64,000 bases of DNA from Eleusine coracana subsp. coracana (lineage: Eukaryota > Streptophyta > Magnoliopsida > Poales > Poaceae), in the NCBI GenBank assembly GCA_032690845.1, contig CM064433.1, positions 34,656,658-34,720,657 on the forward strand, written 5' to 3'. This document shows positions 29,986-41,559 of this stretch, in pieces. The translations under genes and the position numbers were made by a program. Numbering within the stretch: position 1 is the first letter of the stretch; each line of letters begins with the position of its first letter. The notes beneath the pieces were generated by a model. The model did not search any database, had not been told where the DNA came from, and was given only the letters and a program-made list of their open reading frames with translations.

Positions 29986-32900
29986 ATGTGGCGGGCGACA
30001 GCGCGGCGATGGCCGTGGCCGCTGCGGTCCGCGCGGATACGGTGGCTCTCATCGGATTCTGAGCCGGAGCCGCCGCGACGGGTGGCGGCGCTTTGGGGGA
30101 ACGGGGACTACGGGCGGCTGGGGCTTGGCGCGCTGGAATCGCAGTGGAGCCCCACGGCCTGCCCCTTCTTCCTGGACCGCGCCGGGGATCCGCCTGTTTC
30201 CCTCGCCTGCGGCGGCGCCCACACCCTCTTCCTCACCCGTACGCTTTCTGGCCTTCTGGGAACGCTTGCTCAGTTGCTCTCCTGCTTACACTGATCCGAC
30301 GATTTGGTTCACGAAATTAACCGTATTATTAGCTGTGAAATGCACTTGTGGAGGCATTTCTGCTTAAAATAGTATAATAGTGCTAAACTACAAATTCATA
30401 ATCTGCAATGACCTGCCCTGTTGGCTTGAACTTTCATGAGTAAGAGACCATTGCTTACCGATTCTGGTGCCGTAATACGGGTGCGGTTTACCCTTATGTT
30501 CTGATGCAGAGAGCGGGCGTGTGTTCGCCACAGGGCTGAATGACTTCGGGCAGCTGGGGATAGGATCCTCTGTTACACACACTCTGGTACATTTCTTGCC
30601 CATCATACCTCCATCTATATGTTGTAGTATACGAAATCTGAATCCACAGGAAAAATATGATTCACATAAAAAAAATTTAATTGACTCACAATTTTGATGC
30701 GAAAACCGATAAACCATACAACGAATTATGTATCACCGAGGTATTCTGTATCACATGATAGTCAACAAAATTATTTTACTGGTTTCCTTGTCAGTATCGC
30801 TTTCAACATCCAATGTTAGATACCTCATCAGCTTTAAAGAAATAAAGCATTCATGACTTATGATCTGTTTGTGATATACGGCGCCTGTTGGCATTGTATT
30901 AGGGTTTTTGTTTGTTTGTTCTATGAAACTGAGAATTTACAGATTATAAGAATAAAAACTAGTCTTACTGTGATTAGGAACCCATTGATTCATATTTGTG
31001 AATTATACAGTAATGCATCTATTTTTTTTATAATAAATCATTCTCTCTTCTTTTGCATTTAGGAACCCATTGAAATTTCGGGAATTCAGGAGAAAATTGT
31101 AGAAATTGCGGCTGGAAACCACCATTCTTGTGCAGTAACTGGTGAGTGGAAAGAGTTACTTAGGTGCAGTTATTTCCTTACTTGTTGACTGGAAGGTGAA
31201 TGCATAGCTTGGTGATACGAACTGGACAGGGATCACCCATTATTTTGTCATAAGCAATTTTCAACAACTTCATGTATAGAATGTGATCACAGTAAAATGA
31301 GACATCTGAGTCTCAATTGACAATTAAATCATTTCCCAGAACATTGTTTCCAGCATTGTATCAATACTGTTGTCATCATTTCCCACAACCTCTTCCATTT
31401 TTAAACTAATTTATTTATGCTGCACAAGTATCCAGTATAATTGTGTAAGAAATTTCTACTAAACCTTTCTGTTTGTCTCATTTTCTAACAGAGGATGGCA
31501 AGCTCTTCATCTGGGGCAGAAATTCAAGTGGCCAGCTTGGGCTTGGAAAAAGTAATGTTGTCATCTCCTCTCTTTACTTTCTTAACGTTCACTGATGGTT
31601 AGCAGTACCAGCAGTGGTTGATTATAACACCATTGAGGTCTGAAAACCATTTTATGTTAACAACTCCATCATTTTAGGTGCTGGGAAGTTAGTTTCTACC
31701 CCAACAAAGGTTGATTATTTGGCTGATTGCAGAGTTAAAATGGCTGCTTTGGGATCAGAACATTCAATTGTGGTTACAGGTGAACATATGTGTTTTTAAA
31801 CAACTTTATTTTATATCGCTACCTTCAAGAGTCTGAAATTCTCCTATCGCTTTCTTCTTAAGAGGAAGGTGAAGTCTTGAGTTGGGGAGCTGCTGGAGCT
31901 GGTAGGCTCGGACATGGCCATAAATCTGGCATTCTTGGGTTTTCTCTGACTTCAAGGTATGTGAACATTTATTTCTGTTAGAGAGAAAATCAGAGTTGTA
32001 TTCCTCCAAACCCTAAAAGGGTGGGTAGATATATCCCTATACATGGGCCTCTATGGGCCAAATATACACAACACTATGGGCTAAATACATATAACACTAA
32101 CACCCCTCCCCCCCCCCACCACATTCGGAACTACCGGTGCAACGGAGTTCAAGACTGGACAAGAAAAGCCTACACCCCCCCCCCCCCCCCCCCCCCGGTC
32201 CCGCAGTCACAACTAGCCACTGACGATGTTGAGACTGGATCGAAACTCCGAGAAAGTCGAGGAAGGAAGACCATTGGTAAAGATGTCGGTGAACTGGGAG
32301 GTGGTCGGGACATGGAGCACCCGAACATGGCCAATAGCGACCCGATCACGAACGAAGTGAAGGTCGATCTCCACATGCTTCGTCCGCTGATGCTGAACTG
32401 GGTTGGTGGAGAGGTATACGGCCCTGATGTTGTCGCAGTAGACGAGCGTGCTCCTTGTGAGCGGGCTGTGAAGCTCCGCCAAGAGCTGTCGTAGTCAGGA
32501 AGCCTCAGCCACGCCATTGGCAACGGTCCGATACTCCGCCTCGGCAATGGAGCGGGAGACCACTGGCTGCCGCTTGGACGACCAGGAGACCAGGTTACCG
32601 CCGAGGAAGACGGCGTAGTCGGAAGTGGACCGACGAGTGTCAGGACACCCAGTCCAGTTAGCGTCGGTGTAGACGACGAGCTCAGTGGAAGGAGCCCGGT
32701 GAAGAAGCAGTCCGTAGTCAACAATGCCTCGAACGTAGCGCAGCAGATGCTTTGCTGGATGGCATAAGTGATGTCTGGCCTGGTGAAGGTGAGGTACTGA
32801 AGGGCCCCAGCAAGGTTTCGGTAAGCAGTCGGGTCAGCAACCGGAGCACCCACGTCCGCAGAGAGCTTCCCCTGAGTGTCGACCGGGGTGGAGCAGGGCT

Positions 32901-35900
32901 TACAGTCAGTCATCCCAGCCCGCTCTAGGATATCAAGAGCATACTGCCTCTGGTGAAGAAAGAGGCCAGATGGACGAGGCTCCATAGTGACACTCAGGAA
33001 GTGATCGAGCACACTTAGATCCTTCATGACAAACTCACACTGCAGTGACTGAATGATACTCTGAAGGAAGGCCTGACTGGAAGCAGTGAGGATGATATCG
33101 TCAACATAGAGCAGTAGGTAGGCAGCATTAGAGCCCCGGCGGTTGACAAACAGAGAAGTGTCAGACTTGCACTCAGTGAAGCCCAACGAGGCCAAGAACG
33201 TGGCAAACCGAGAGTACCACGTCCGAGACGCCTACTTCAGTCCATAGAGCGACTTGTTGAGGCGGCAGACAAGATTCGGACGGCTGGAATCCATAAACTC
33301 TGTTGGCTGACTACAGTAGACTGTCTCGATCAGAGTGTCATGCAGAAAGGCATTCTTCACATCAAGCTGGTGCACGGGCCAGGAGCGGGAGAGAGTCAGT
33401 GAGAGGACCGTGCGCACTGTGGCCGGCTTCACCACCAGACTGAAGGTCTCATCGTAGTCCACTCTAGACCGCTGGGTAAAGCCCCGAAGAACCCTGCGAG
33501 CCTTGTAGCGCTCCAGAGAACCGTCGGCCCGACGCTTATGCGTCCAGATCCACTTGCCAGTGACCACGTTGCAACCAGACGGACGTTGCACGAGGTCCCA
33601 CGTCTGGTTGGCGAAAAGAGACGCGTACTCCTCCTCCATAGCCCGACGCCAGTGAGGATCCGCCAGGGCATCACGGACGAAGGCGGGCACGAGTGAGACT
33701 CCTGGCTCCGTCTCGATGGCAGAGAGGACGCCCGCCGCCCGACGTGTCACTATGGGATGAGTGTGTCCAGGATCCCGATGGACGACAGACGGGTGGTACA
33801 CCTCCGAGTCGAGCCCGAGAACGGACCCTCAGCTCAGGCGGAGGCGGTGGTGGCAGAGAGACCCCCGGCTCAGGCGGAGGCGGTGATGGCGGAGAGACCA
33901 CCGGCTCAGGCGGAGGTGGTGGTGGCGGAAAGACCACCAGCTCCGGTACCGACGCCGCACGACGCCGGTAGATCTGCACCGGATCGGCGAAGCGGGCAGT
34001 GAAACTCGAAGGCTCCCGCGGCGCAGGAAGTGGCGATGGGGCCCTGCGTGGCGCAAACGAATACTCCGGTGCCGCACGGTGAAGACGAAAACTCCGGTGC
34101 CGCGCGTGGCGCGGTAGAAGGCTTCGGGGTAGCGCGTGGCGCGGTAGAGGACTCCGAGGCTGCGCGTGGTGCAGCGGAGATCGCCGGGGAACCTGCCAGA
34201 AAGGGGTAAACATGGATAGGGGGCTGGATTACCGGGTCAGTCAGAAAAAAGGACTCGAGGTCAGGATCAGGAGAGGAAGTATTGGAGGTGGAGTACGGGA
34301 AGTCCGACTCGTCAAACACGACGTACCAAGAGATGAGGACTCGGCGGGAGGTGAGATCGAAGCAACGATACCCCTTGTGGTCAAGGGAGTAGCCACGAAA
34401 CACACATCGAGTTGATCGAGGCGCGAGCTTATGAGTAGCAGTGGCGGACGTGTTAGGGTAGCAGGCACAACCAAAGATCCGAAGATGATTGTACCGAGGT
34501 GGCGTATGAAAAAGGGCGTGGTGAGAGGTGATGGTAGGCGAGGCAGTGGAATGAAGGCGGTTGAGAAGGTAGGTGGCTGTGTGAAGACCCCTAGCCCAGA
34601 AACGAGCAAGAAGGGAGGTCTGGAGGAGAAGGATGCGCACGACATCATTCGTGGTGCAAATCATCCGCTCAGTCTTGCTATTCTGAGGCGAGGTATATGG
34701 GCACGACATGCGCAGCTGCACACCGCGAGAGAGGAAGAAGTCACGGGAGGCGTGATTGTCGAACTCACGGCCGTTGCCACACTGGACGGCCTTGACGGTG
34801 AGCCCGAACTGAGTAGAAACCCAGGCAAAGAATTAGAATAGGGTGGGGAAGGTGTCCGACTTGGCACGCAGCGGAAAATTCTAAGAGTAATGAGAGAGAT
34901 CATCCACAATCACCAAGTAATACTTATAACCAGATATACTGATGACAGGTGAAGTCCACAAATCACAGTGAATGAGATCAAAAACATGACTCGCATGCGA
35001 AGAAGAAGAAGAAGAAAATGGAAGTCTAACATGACGACCTAACTGACACGCATGACAAAGATGCTCATCAGAAGTCCTGGTACAATGGATATCTGCACTA
35101 CGACTAAGACGGGCCAAAACGTCGTGGCCGGGGTGCCCAAGCCGGCAGTGCCAAGTCGTGGAAGATGGGGTGGTCGCAAAAGTAGCTGAAGCAAAAGGCG
35201 ACGATGAAGCAGCGGAAGCAGGAAGACGCAGGGTGTAAAGGGGCCCTGTGCTATCACATCGGAGGAGCGGACGCCGGGAAGCCGAATCCTTCACAATAGG
35301 GCCGGAAGAGTCAAATTCAACAGTGCAGGAATTATCAGCAGTAAATTGGCGAATAGAAAGAAGGTTATGAACCATCTACGGAGCAACAAGAACAGTCGAA
35401 AGGCGAAAAGAACCAGGAACAGATCCCACAGAGGTGACTGGAAGACAAGTGCCGTCACCAACCATGATGGAGGAGGGACACGAGGAAGGGGAAGGGTGGA
35501 TGGATAAAATACCAGCATCCGACGTGGTGTGGAATGAGGCACCCGAGTCGGCGATCCACTCGGTGCTGACCGGCGGGGTCAGTCCCAAGGTGCTGAAGAA
35601 CTGAGCCAGAGCCGCCTGGTCCCATCCCCTGGGCTAGGCCGGTGGCTGGCTGAGGTGCACAGGCGGAGTCCACACCGCGCCCCCCCTCCCCCCCCCCCCC
35701 CCCCCCCCCCCCCCGTCCCGGCCAGGTCGGCGGCTGACTAAGCGGAGCAGGGGCAATAGTGGTCCCCGGACCTAGGGGAGCAAGGCCAGTGAACATGGTC
35801 ACGGGCAGGTGCTGAGGACGAGGCCCACCCCCCGGGCGCAGAAGGGCCACATGGAGATACGTCCTGATCATGGGTTGTTGAAGGATGGCCAAGATGCACA

Positions 35901-38900
35901 AACAGGGGCTGGTGTCGAGGTCGTAGCAGCCGGAGCTGTAGTGCCTCCTTGACGCCCCCCCCCCCCCCCCCCCCCGCCCCGCGGCGGCGGCCGCCACGGC
36001 TGCTGCCCCCGGTGGGCGCGGGTGTAGTAGCACTGAGGAGGGAGGTGGCTGGTGGGGCAGTGGAGGTCGGCGGGGGACGGTCCCGGCACAAGTCCGCGGG
36101 TGATCTCATCTAGGAGGAGGTCATCCCGGACCTACAGGAAGGAGGGGAAGGGTCGCTGGCGGGGAATCCATGTCCGCAGGAGGTCGAATTTGTTGTTGAG
36201 ACCCCGTAGGACATTGAGGACCAGCATCCGGTCGCTCACCGGGCAGCCGAGGTCGTGAAGAGCATCCGCCATGCCCTTCATCCTCCTGCGGTACTCACCA
36301 ACGGAGAGGTCTCTCTACTGGAAGGTGCGGAACGAGGCGTCGAGGTGGAGGGCACGGGCCTCGTGGTTGCCAAGGAACTGAGCCTCGAGAGCCAGCCAGG
36401 CCTCGCGTGCGGTGCCACTGGGAGACCGGACGATGTCCTAGAGATCTAGGGAGAGGGTTTCAAAGGTCCAGGACATGGCGACGCTGTGGAGGCGCAGCCA
36501 GAACGCGTCCCGCGCCGCAGCAGGTGTGTCGACGAGGACGTGGTCGTCGAGGGCGTAGCGGCGGAGGGCGAGGAGGACCTGGTCGCGCCAGCGCCCGTAG
36601 GAGGAGGACTCGGGGTCGAGGACCACAGAGACCAGGGCTCGGATGTTCTGGACTCTAATGGTCTGGAGGTGCAGCTGCTGGACCATCGGATCGGTCGCAT
36701 CATGGCGGAGGGCAGATCCATCTGGTGGAGGCGAGTGAGACGAGGACGCGGCGGTGTCGGTGACGTGGGCGACGGGCTGGTGGGCGGCGGCGATGTCGAG
36801 GTAGTGCTAAACTTCAGCAGCCCGGCGATGGAGAGCGTCCACGGCGGCAAGCTCGCGCTCCCAAGCGAGTGCAGCTGCGTGGGCACGCTCCACGGCCGCA
36901 GCGGCCTCAGTCTAGGTGGCGAGGAGGGCGGTGGCCAGGGTAGAATCGGCCGAGGCGGGCCCGTCAGTGAGTACCGGCCAACCCACGGCAGGAGTCGAGG
37001 CGGCTGCGGGCAGCAGCGATGGGGGCATGCCTAGGCCGGTGTGGGGCACCAGGGGCAGGCCGCCTGCGGCGATGAGTGCGGGCCCACCGGCGGTGACACA
37101 GGACGGCGGTGGCACGGCGCGGCCCACGGCGGTGGATGGCGCGGCGGTGGACGGCGGCTGTGCGGTGGGCGGCGGCGCGTCGGGGCCTGTGGCGAGCGGC
37201 AGGGTCCGCGGCGGCCGGGGCGGGCGTACCCGCGGCGATGGCGGCCCGGGGCAGCACGCCAGAGGCGGCGCAGCGAGGCCCGCGGCGGCCGGGCCGGGTG
37301 CGCCTGCGACGACGGCGGCCCGGGGCAGGACGCCGGCGGCCTGCAGCAGCGCGGTCCCAGCGCGCGCGGCGGCACAAGGGGCGGATCCGGCGGCGCGGGG
37401 GCCAGATCCGCTGCTCCGGGTGGCTGCGCGGCGGCGACTCCAAGCCGCGGCGCAGCGGCTAGAGCGGCAGCGTAGGAGAGGGGAGGGAAGGAGGAGAGGG
37501 AGGGAGGGAGCGGCGGCCGGCGGCCTGCCATGGCCGGCGGCGGCGGCAGGTGGCGGGCAACGGCAGGTTGGGAGGGAGGGAGGGAGAGGAGAGAGAGAAA
37601 CCCTAGCTCTATACCATGTTGGAGAGAAACTCAGAGTTGTATTCCTCCAAACCCTAAAAGTGTGGGTATATATATCCCTATACATGGGCCTCTATGAGCC
37701 AAATATACACACCACTATGGGCTAAATACATATAACACTAACAATTTCCTAGTGACCATAGTTCTGTGCTGGCCCTTGATTGTGATATGTTCTACCTTAA
37801 TTTACTGCATCCATTTAGAAAGCAGGAAAACTGTTAACAATTAAAATGCACAAATCTCAATTCTAAGCTCAAGCTGACTTGCCTGTTTACATAAAAGTTG
37901 CTGGTATGATTTACTGGGTGATGATGTTGTCTTTTCTTTCCCTGAGACCTATCCAATATTTGGGCATTGTAGCATGAGCTATGAGTGTAAAATGGTAATT
38001 TAACATGTCTAAAGTATAGTTGGGATGCTTGTTTCAGATCATTTAATATAATAATAAGTCTTGTGCATCTGAATGTATTTGCACATGACAGTGCTAACTT
38101 GTTTAAATGATGATAAGTTGATGATTAGATCTTCATTATGCAGTGAATATACTCCAAGATTGATAAAAAACCTTGACGGTGTCAAGGTATTTTTCTTGTC
38201 TCAATATGGTTCCTGATGAAATAGTGATTCTCTTCTTATGCATTTTATGTATGCATTGTCTAGATTAAAAGGATAGCTGCAGGAATGTTGCAGTCAGCTT
38301 GCATCGATGGTAAGCTTCCTGAAAAGCTATATACAAAATCTACAAATCATAATCCTGGTCTTATGCTTGTTTATGTCAAATTTGCAGAAAAAGGTACTTT
38401 GTTCATATTTGGGCAGAAGACTGAGCAGGTGGTATCCAATAAGCACCATATGACATTTCATTTTTTGCTGTCCTTATTGAGATATTGTTTACTTCCTTCA
38501 TTTCCTTGTATTTAACATAAACTTATAGGGATTTGGAAGATCAAGTGAAGGATTTAAACCAATCATTGTTGAAGAATTACCATTTTCAGAAGAAGTTGCT
38601 TGTGGAGGCTATCATACATGTGTTGTAACAGGTATCATTGCTTGATTCAGTGTTTAGTTTTGCAATTAGAATCATTTGTTAAATTTTCAATGGTTTGAAA
38701 CTGCAGATAACGGTTGTCTGTATTCCTGGGGTACAAATGAAAATGGCTGCCTTGGTCTGGGGTATTTTCATCGATTTACTTTTCTGTTAAATTTTGCTAC
38801 TTGTATCTTACCTTTGTCAGCATGTGTATACAAGATCAAATTTTCTTACACGGTTATCTCTTACCAGAGATACAGATATGGTTCGGTCCCCAGAAATCTT

Positions 38901-39945
38901 GAAAAGCTCATTGTTTAAGCTCCCTGTATCTAAGGTTTGTTCTTCTCATCGTTTATTTCAATGTTTCATGTATAAAAATCACTTAATGTTCCTTGACTAT
39001 TTTCCCTCTGTAGGTATCCTGTGGATGGAAGCACACAGCTGTAATATCAGGTATGAATTATAAAATTGAATTAAGGGTGGTTTCAACAAGAATATAGAAT
39101 GATAGTCCTACTAGGCTATACTTTGGGGCAACAAATACTTATGTACCAGATGCCCTTTTTTAATAATATAAGATATGGTACAATGAATTTGTGTCGCAGG
39201 AAATTATTCAACTAATCTCTAAGTTATCTGTCGGTACACACAACTCAGGTAAACACAGACTCGAGTATAACAATGTACAACTTGAGGTAAACACAGACTC
39301 GAGTATAACAATGTACAACTTGTGAGTGCTATCTTTTAATCTGTTTCAATTGAGAAATATATTGGCCGGCATAGCTAGAATTGAATCAGAGCATATTAGG
39401 GTTGAACATGAATTGCAGTTCTTCTTTCTCTCTTTTTCCCTAGATTTCTAAGCTGCGATGGAAGGTGTATAATTTAATGATGTTATGATTCAACAATACT
39501 TTGTGCTCTGATTATCACATTGCTGGTGGGAGGCATGTGTTATATTTGTTAGTAGCAGTAGTTTTAAAATATGGCTCCGATTCATTCCATTGCATATTGT
39601 TTCTGCTCTCTGAACACCTCAATACGTTCAGGTGATGATATATACACATGGGGTTGGGGAGGCGCTAATGGTACTTTTTTCGAAGATGGACATTCTTCTG
39701 GTGGACAACTGGTGAGTTGTTGACACTAGTGCTTAATGGTGAAAAACTGTTTTTCTACATGCTTATAAATTCTACCCAACACCGTCCATGGTCATATGGT
39801 CACAATGCCTGTTTTATAGGGACATGGAGACGATGTGGACTATTTTGTGCCTATGATGGTGACATTTGGCAAGAATGCTAGAGCCGTACATGTATCATGT
39901 GGCTTCAATCACACTGGTGCAATTTACGAATTCACAGAGAACTGA
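29986..39945 (+). CDS. RCC1-repeat protein (UVR8/RUG-like), 15 exons
   Basis: Exons with GT-AG borders and consistent phase: 29986-30238, 30510-30586, 31063-31141, 31492-31551, 31679-31780, 31863-31956, 38144-38186, 38264-38309, 38388-38428, 38529-38631, 38707-38761, 38868-38934, 39014-39050, 39632-39711, 39820-39945. They join to 1263 nt, 420 codons plus TGA. The product is a seven-bladed RCC1 propeller: repeat signatures WGNGDYGRLGLG, FATGLNDFGQLG, FIWGRNSSGQLGLG, WGAAGAGRLGHG, YSWGTNENGCLGLG and CGWKHTAVIS, each with CGG/AAG..H motifs. The N-terminus (MWRATARRWPWPLRSARIRW) is Arg-rich without acidic residues, which suggests a mitochondrial presequence. Among Arabidopsis proteins the mitochondrial RUG3 type, needed for nad2 splicing, is a plausible relative; this is an inference. 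Intron 6 holds a Copia element. No stop or shift is seen in any exon. Confidence 0.9.
31976..32102 (-). repeat. Copia LTR (left, 3' LTR)
   Basis: 127 bp, TGTTAGAGAGAAAATCAG to CACTAACA. Unusually short for an LTR. It is followed inside by C-rich runs (32103-32118 and 32176-32196). Confidence 0.97.
32170..33801 (-). pseudogene. Copia reverse transcriptase and RNase H
   Basis: The frame 33801-33232 carries the RT start: WRRAMEEEYASL, GCNVVTGKWIWTHK, DGSLERYKAR, VHQLDVKNAFLHDTL and RLNKSLYGLK, then an in-frame TAG. The frame 33195-32170 continues: LGFTECKSDTSLFV, the catalytic LLLYVDDIILTA, KDLSVLDHFLSVT, QRQYALDILERAGM, GALQYLTFTRPDI. RNase H appears in another frame at 32482-32213 (LVYCDN, QHQRTKHVEIDLHFVRD). 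The stop and shifts make it non-functional. Confidence 0.92.
33802..35375 (-). pseudogene. Copia integrase
   Basis: Frame 35375-34881 has the GAG-pre-integrase zinc-binding part (HCRLGHPGHDVL ... CHACQLGRHVRLPF) and the start of the integrase core (FDLIHCDLWTSP, YYLVIVDDLSHYS). After a break the frame 34721-33906 continues with SCPYTSPQNSKTERM, ATYLLNRLHS, LRIFGCACYPN and CVFRGYS..KGYRC. A Pro-rich, repetitive linker follows toward the reverse transcriptase. Confidence 0.9.
35376..36900 (-). pseudogene. Copia gag and protease
   Basis: The protease signature WIADSGASFHTTSD is at about 35560-35510. The gag-like UBN2/retrotran_gag part lies in the frame 36686-36438 (SSYGRWRDQVLLAL, DDHVLVDTPAAARDAFWLRL). 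C-homopolymer runs at about 35683-35714 and 35958-35976 (G on the coding strand) interrupt the frame. From 36900 to 37616 is GC-rich leader; long open frames there on both strands are compositional. Confidence 0.8.
37617..37743 (-). repeat. Copia LTR (right, 5' LTR)
   Basis: 127 bp, TGTTGGAGAGAAACTCAG to CACTAACA. Same length as the left LTR with 6 substitutions, so the insertion is not new but still well preserved. Confidence 0.97.
39247..39322. repeat. 38-bp tandem duplication in an intron
   Basis: The unit beginning AGGTAAACACAGACTCGAGT occurs at 39247 and 39285, in intron 13 of the RCC1-repeat gene. Confidence 0.9.
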
Positions 39946-40454
39946 CAACCATGCCCAGGTGCAGGACTGCACACCGGCATGTTCTGAACCAATTATTCAA
40001 CTATACTGAGTAGAAGTGCATAGAGGATCAACAGAAAGAAGCTCTGCTATGTGAGAAATAGAAAATAAAATGATAACACCCCTTGGGTGGATGGGGTGTA
40101 AATTAACCAGAATAAGAGAATTACAGGTTGACGAAGCTGTATAGTGTTCCTTCATTTGTTGGGCTGATCTGTTGCGATCACCTAGGCCCGTGTGCATAAT
40201 GAGTGTTTAGTGGTAAACTTTGCGGTGTTAACGTGTAAAGCATATCTGGATCAGAATACAACTTGTCTGTACAGTTAAATAATTGTACGAGTCAACTGCT
40301 TTTTTCTTCTCGGGAAGATTTATTGCTTCTCTCGCGGATTTCCTATTTGTACCTGTTGTATGAAGGAAGTGGTGGTATTTTCGATGCGAAACAAGGAAAC
40401 ATAACAGGAAAAACACCTCGAAACTAGTTTAGCCGAGGTGCCTCATTTTCATTA
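39946..40454. other. 3' UTR and 3' flank of the RCC1-repeat gene
   Basis: No further coding sequence. A polyadenylation-like AATAAAATGA context occurs near 40064-40073. The stretch 40446-40454 is the left target duplication of the MITE. Confidence 0.5.
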
Positions 40455-40948
40455 GGCAAATTTTGCTAGAGGACATCACTACTTTGTGGCTAAAGTCGCT
40501 TTTGTCGTAAGACACCGTTTTTTGTCATTTTTGCTGTTGGACATTTCAAAACCGTGGAAATTTGTTGTGACATTTCTGAAATATCAAGTGATTTTTTTCA
40601 ATATTTTTATCTTCTTACTCGAAATATATTAAATTTAAAATTTTAGATAGTGATACAATGTTGCTTTGGTTATCATCTGTTTTAAAAGTAGATAGATATT
40701 TAAACAATAAGAAAAATATTCATAAAAATTACACGTGAATAACCAATGTAGCATTGTATCATTGTGCAAAGTTTTAAATTGTATTGTATTTTTAGCAAGT
40801 AGATAAAAATATTGAAAAAAGCACTTGATATTGCAAAAGTGTGTCATAGCAATTTTTTATGATTCTATAGTGTCCAATAGCAAAGATGACAAAAAAACGG
40901 TGTCCTGCAGCAAAAGCCACAGTCGCAATGTCCTCAGCAAAATTTGCC
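40455..40948. mobile_element. Mutator-type MITE, 494 bp, long TIRs
   Basis: It starts GGCAAATTTTGCTAGAGGAC and ends (reverse complement) GGCAAATTTTGCTGAGGACA; the inverted similarity extends for roughly 200 bp per side (GACACCGTTTTTTGTCAT, CAATATTTTTATCT), so the element can fold on itself nearly completely. A perfect 9-bp target duplication, TTTTCATTA, lies at 40446-40454 and 40949-40957. A 9-bp duplication with long TIRs fits Mutator-derived MITEs. Confidence 0.95.
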
Positions 40949-40957
40949 TTTTCATTA

Positions 40958-41559
40958 TTATATGAATTTGTTTTGCATTTGCTTGTTGCGAGATGACTTC
41001 AGCTTTTAAAAAAAGTCTGAATTTGACACGAAGACCGTGAAGTCTTGTCTTTAATATGAAAAAACATACTATTTTTTGGATTTGGATATAATTCTATATC
41101 GACCATTTATTTTTCTTTCTCAAAGAAACATCTAATGCAATGAGCTAGTTGATGCACAATTGTTGCATAGTATGAATTTCATATCGACTTTGATTACCTC
41201 AAAAGTGGTTTTGTCCAGCTTCTGTTGGTCAAAATTGTGAACTGAACAAAGATCTGATGTACTTCATTAGTCAATTTTGATTTTGTGAAATTAGCTAATT
41301 TGAATTCAATAAAAGATGTCTGCAAAAAAACCTTCCCTCTTGCCCTCGACACTGGCACTCGTTGCGCCTCCTTTGATCTCATCGGCCATCGAGGATGGCA
41401 ATTTGGTATGTGCCATTTCTTGTGCATCCTTATGACATTGATTCCTCGTCTCTTCCCATGTCGTTGACGCGAAAGGTGAGCAAAATTGAGGTGCGCCACA
41501 GCGCAAACAGAGCCCATTCCTCAAAAGTTTGAGATTTTTTTAGTTTTTAATGTAATATA
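40958..41559. other. Intergenic, no gene recognised
   Basis: AT-rich apart from 41330-41480, where a minus-strand open frame (41194-41517) includes HPRWPMRSKEAQRVPVS. No domain is recognised; it may be a gene remnant. Confidence 0.4.

Larger units (their letters stand above)
31976..37743 (-). mobile_element. Copia LTR retrotransposon in intron 6 of the RCC1-repeat gene
   Basis: Length 5768 bp. Both LTRs are 127 bp (31976-32102 and 37617-37743), start TGTT and end AACA, and differ at 6 positions. The target duplication ATTTC is perfect (31971-31975 and 37744-37748). It lies antisense to the host gene. The minus-strand primer site directly after the right LTR reads TGGTATAGAGCTAGGG, initiator-tRNA-Met type with one base missing. 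Domain order in minus sense is gag, protease, integrase, reverse transcriptase, RNase H, as in Ty1/Copia. The coding region is broken by stops and shifts. Confidence 0.97.

Noticed and set aside
36912..37725. Open frames over 250 codons on both strands
   Set aside because: GC-rich leader of the Copia element; compositional.
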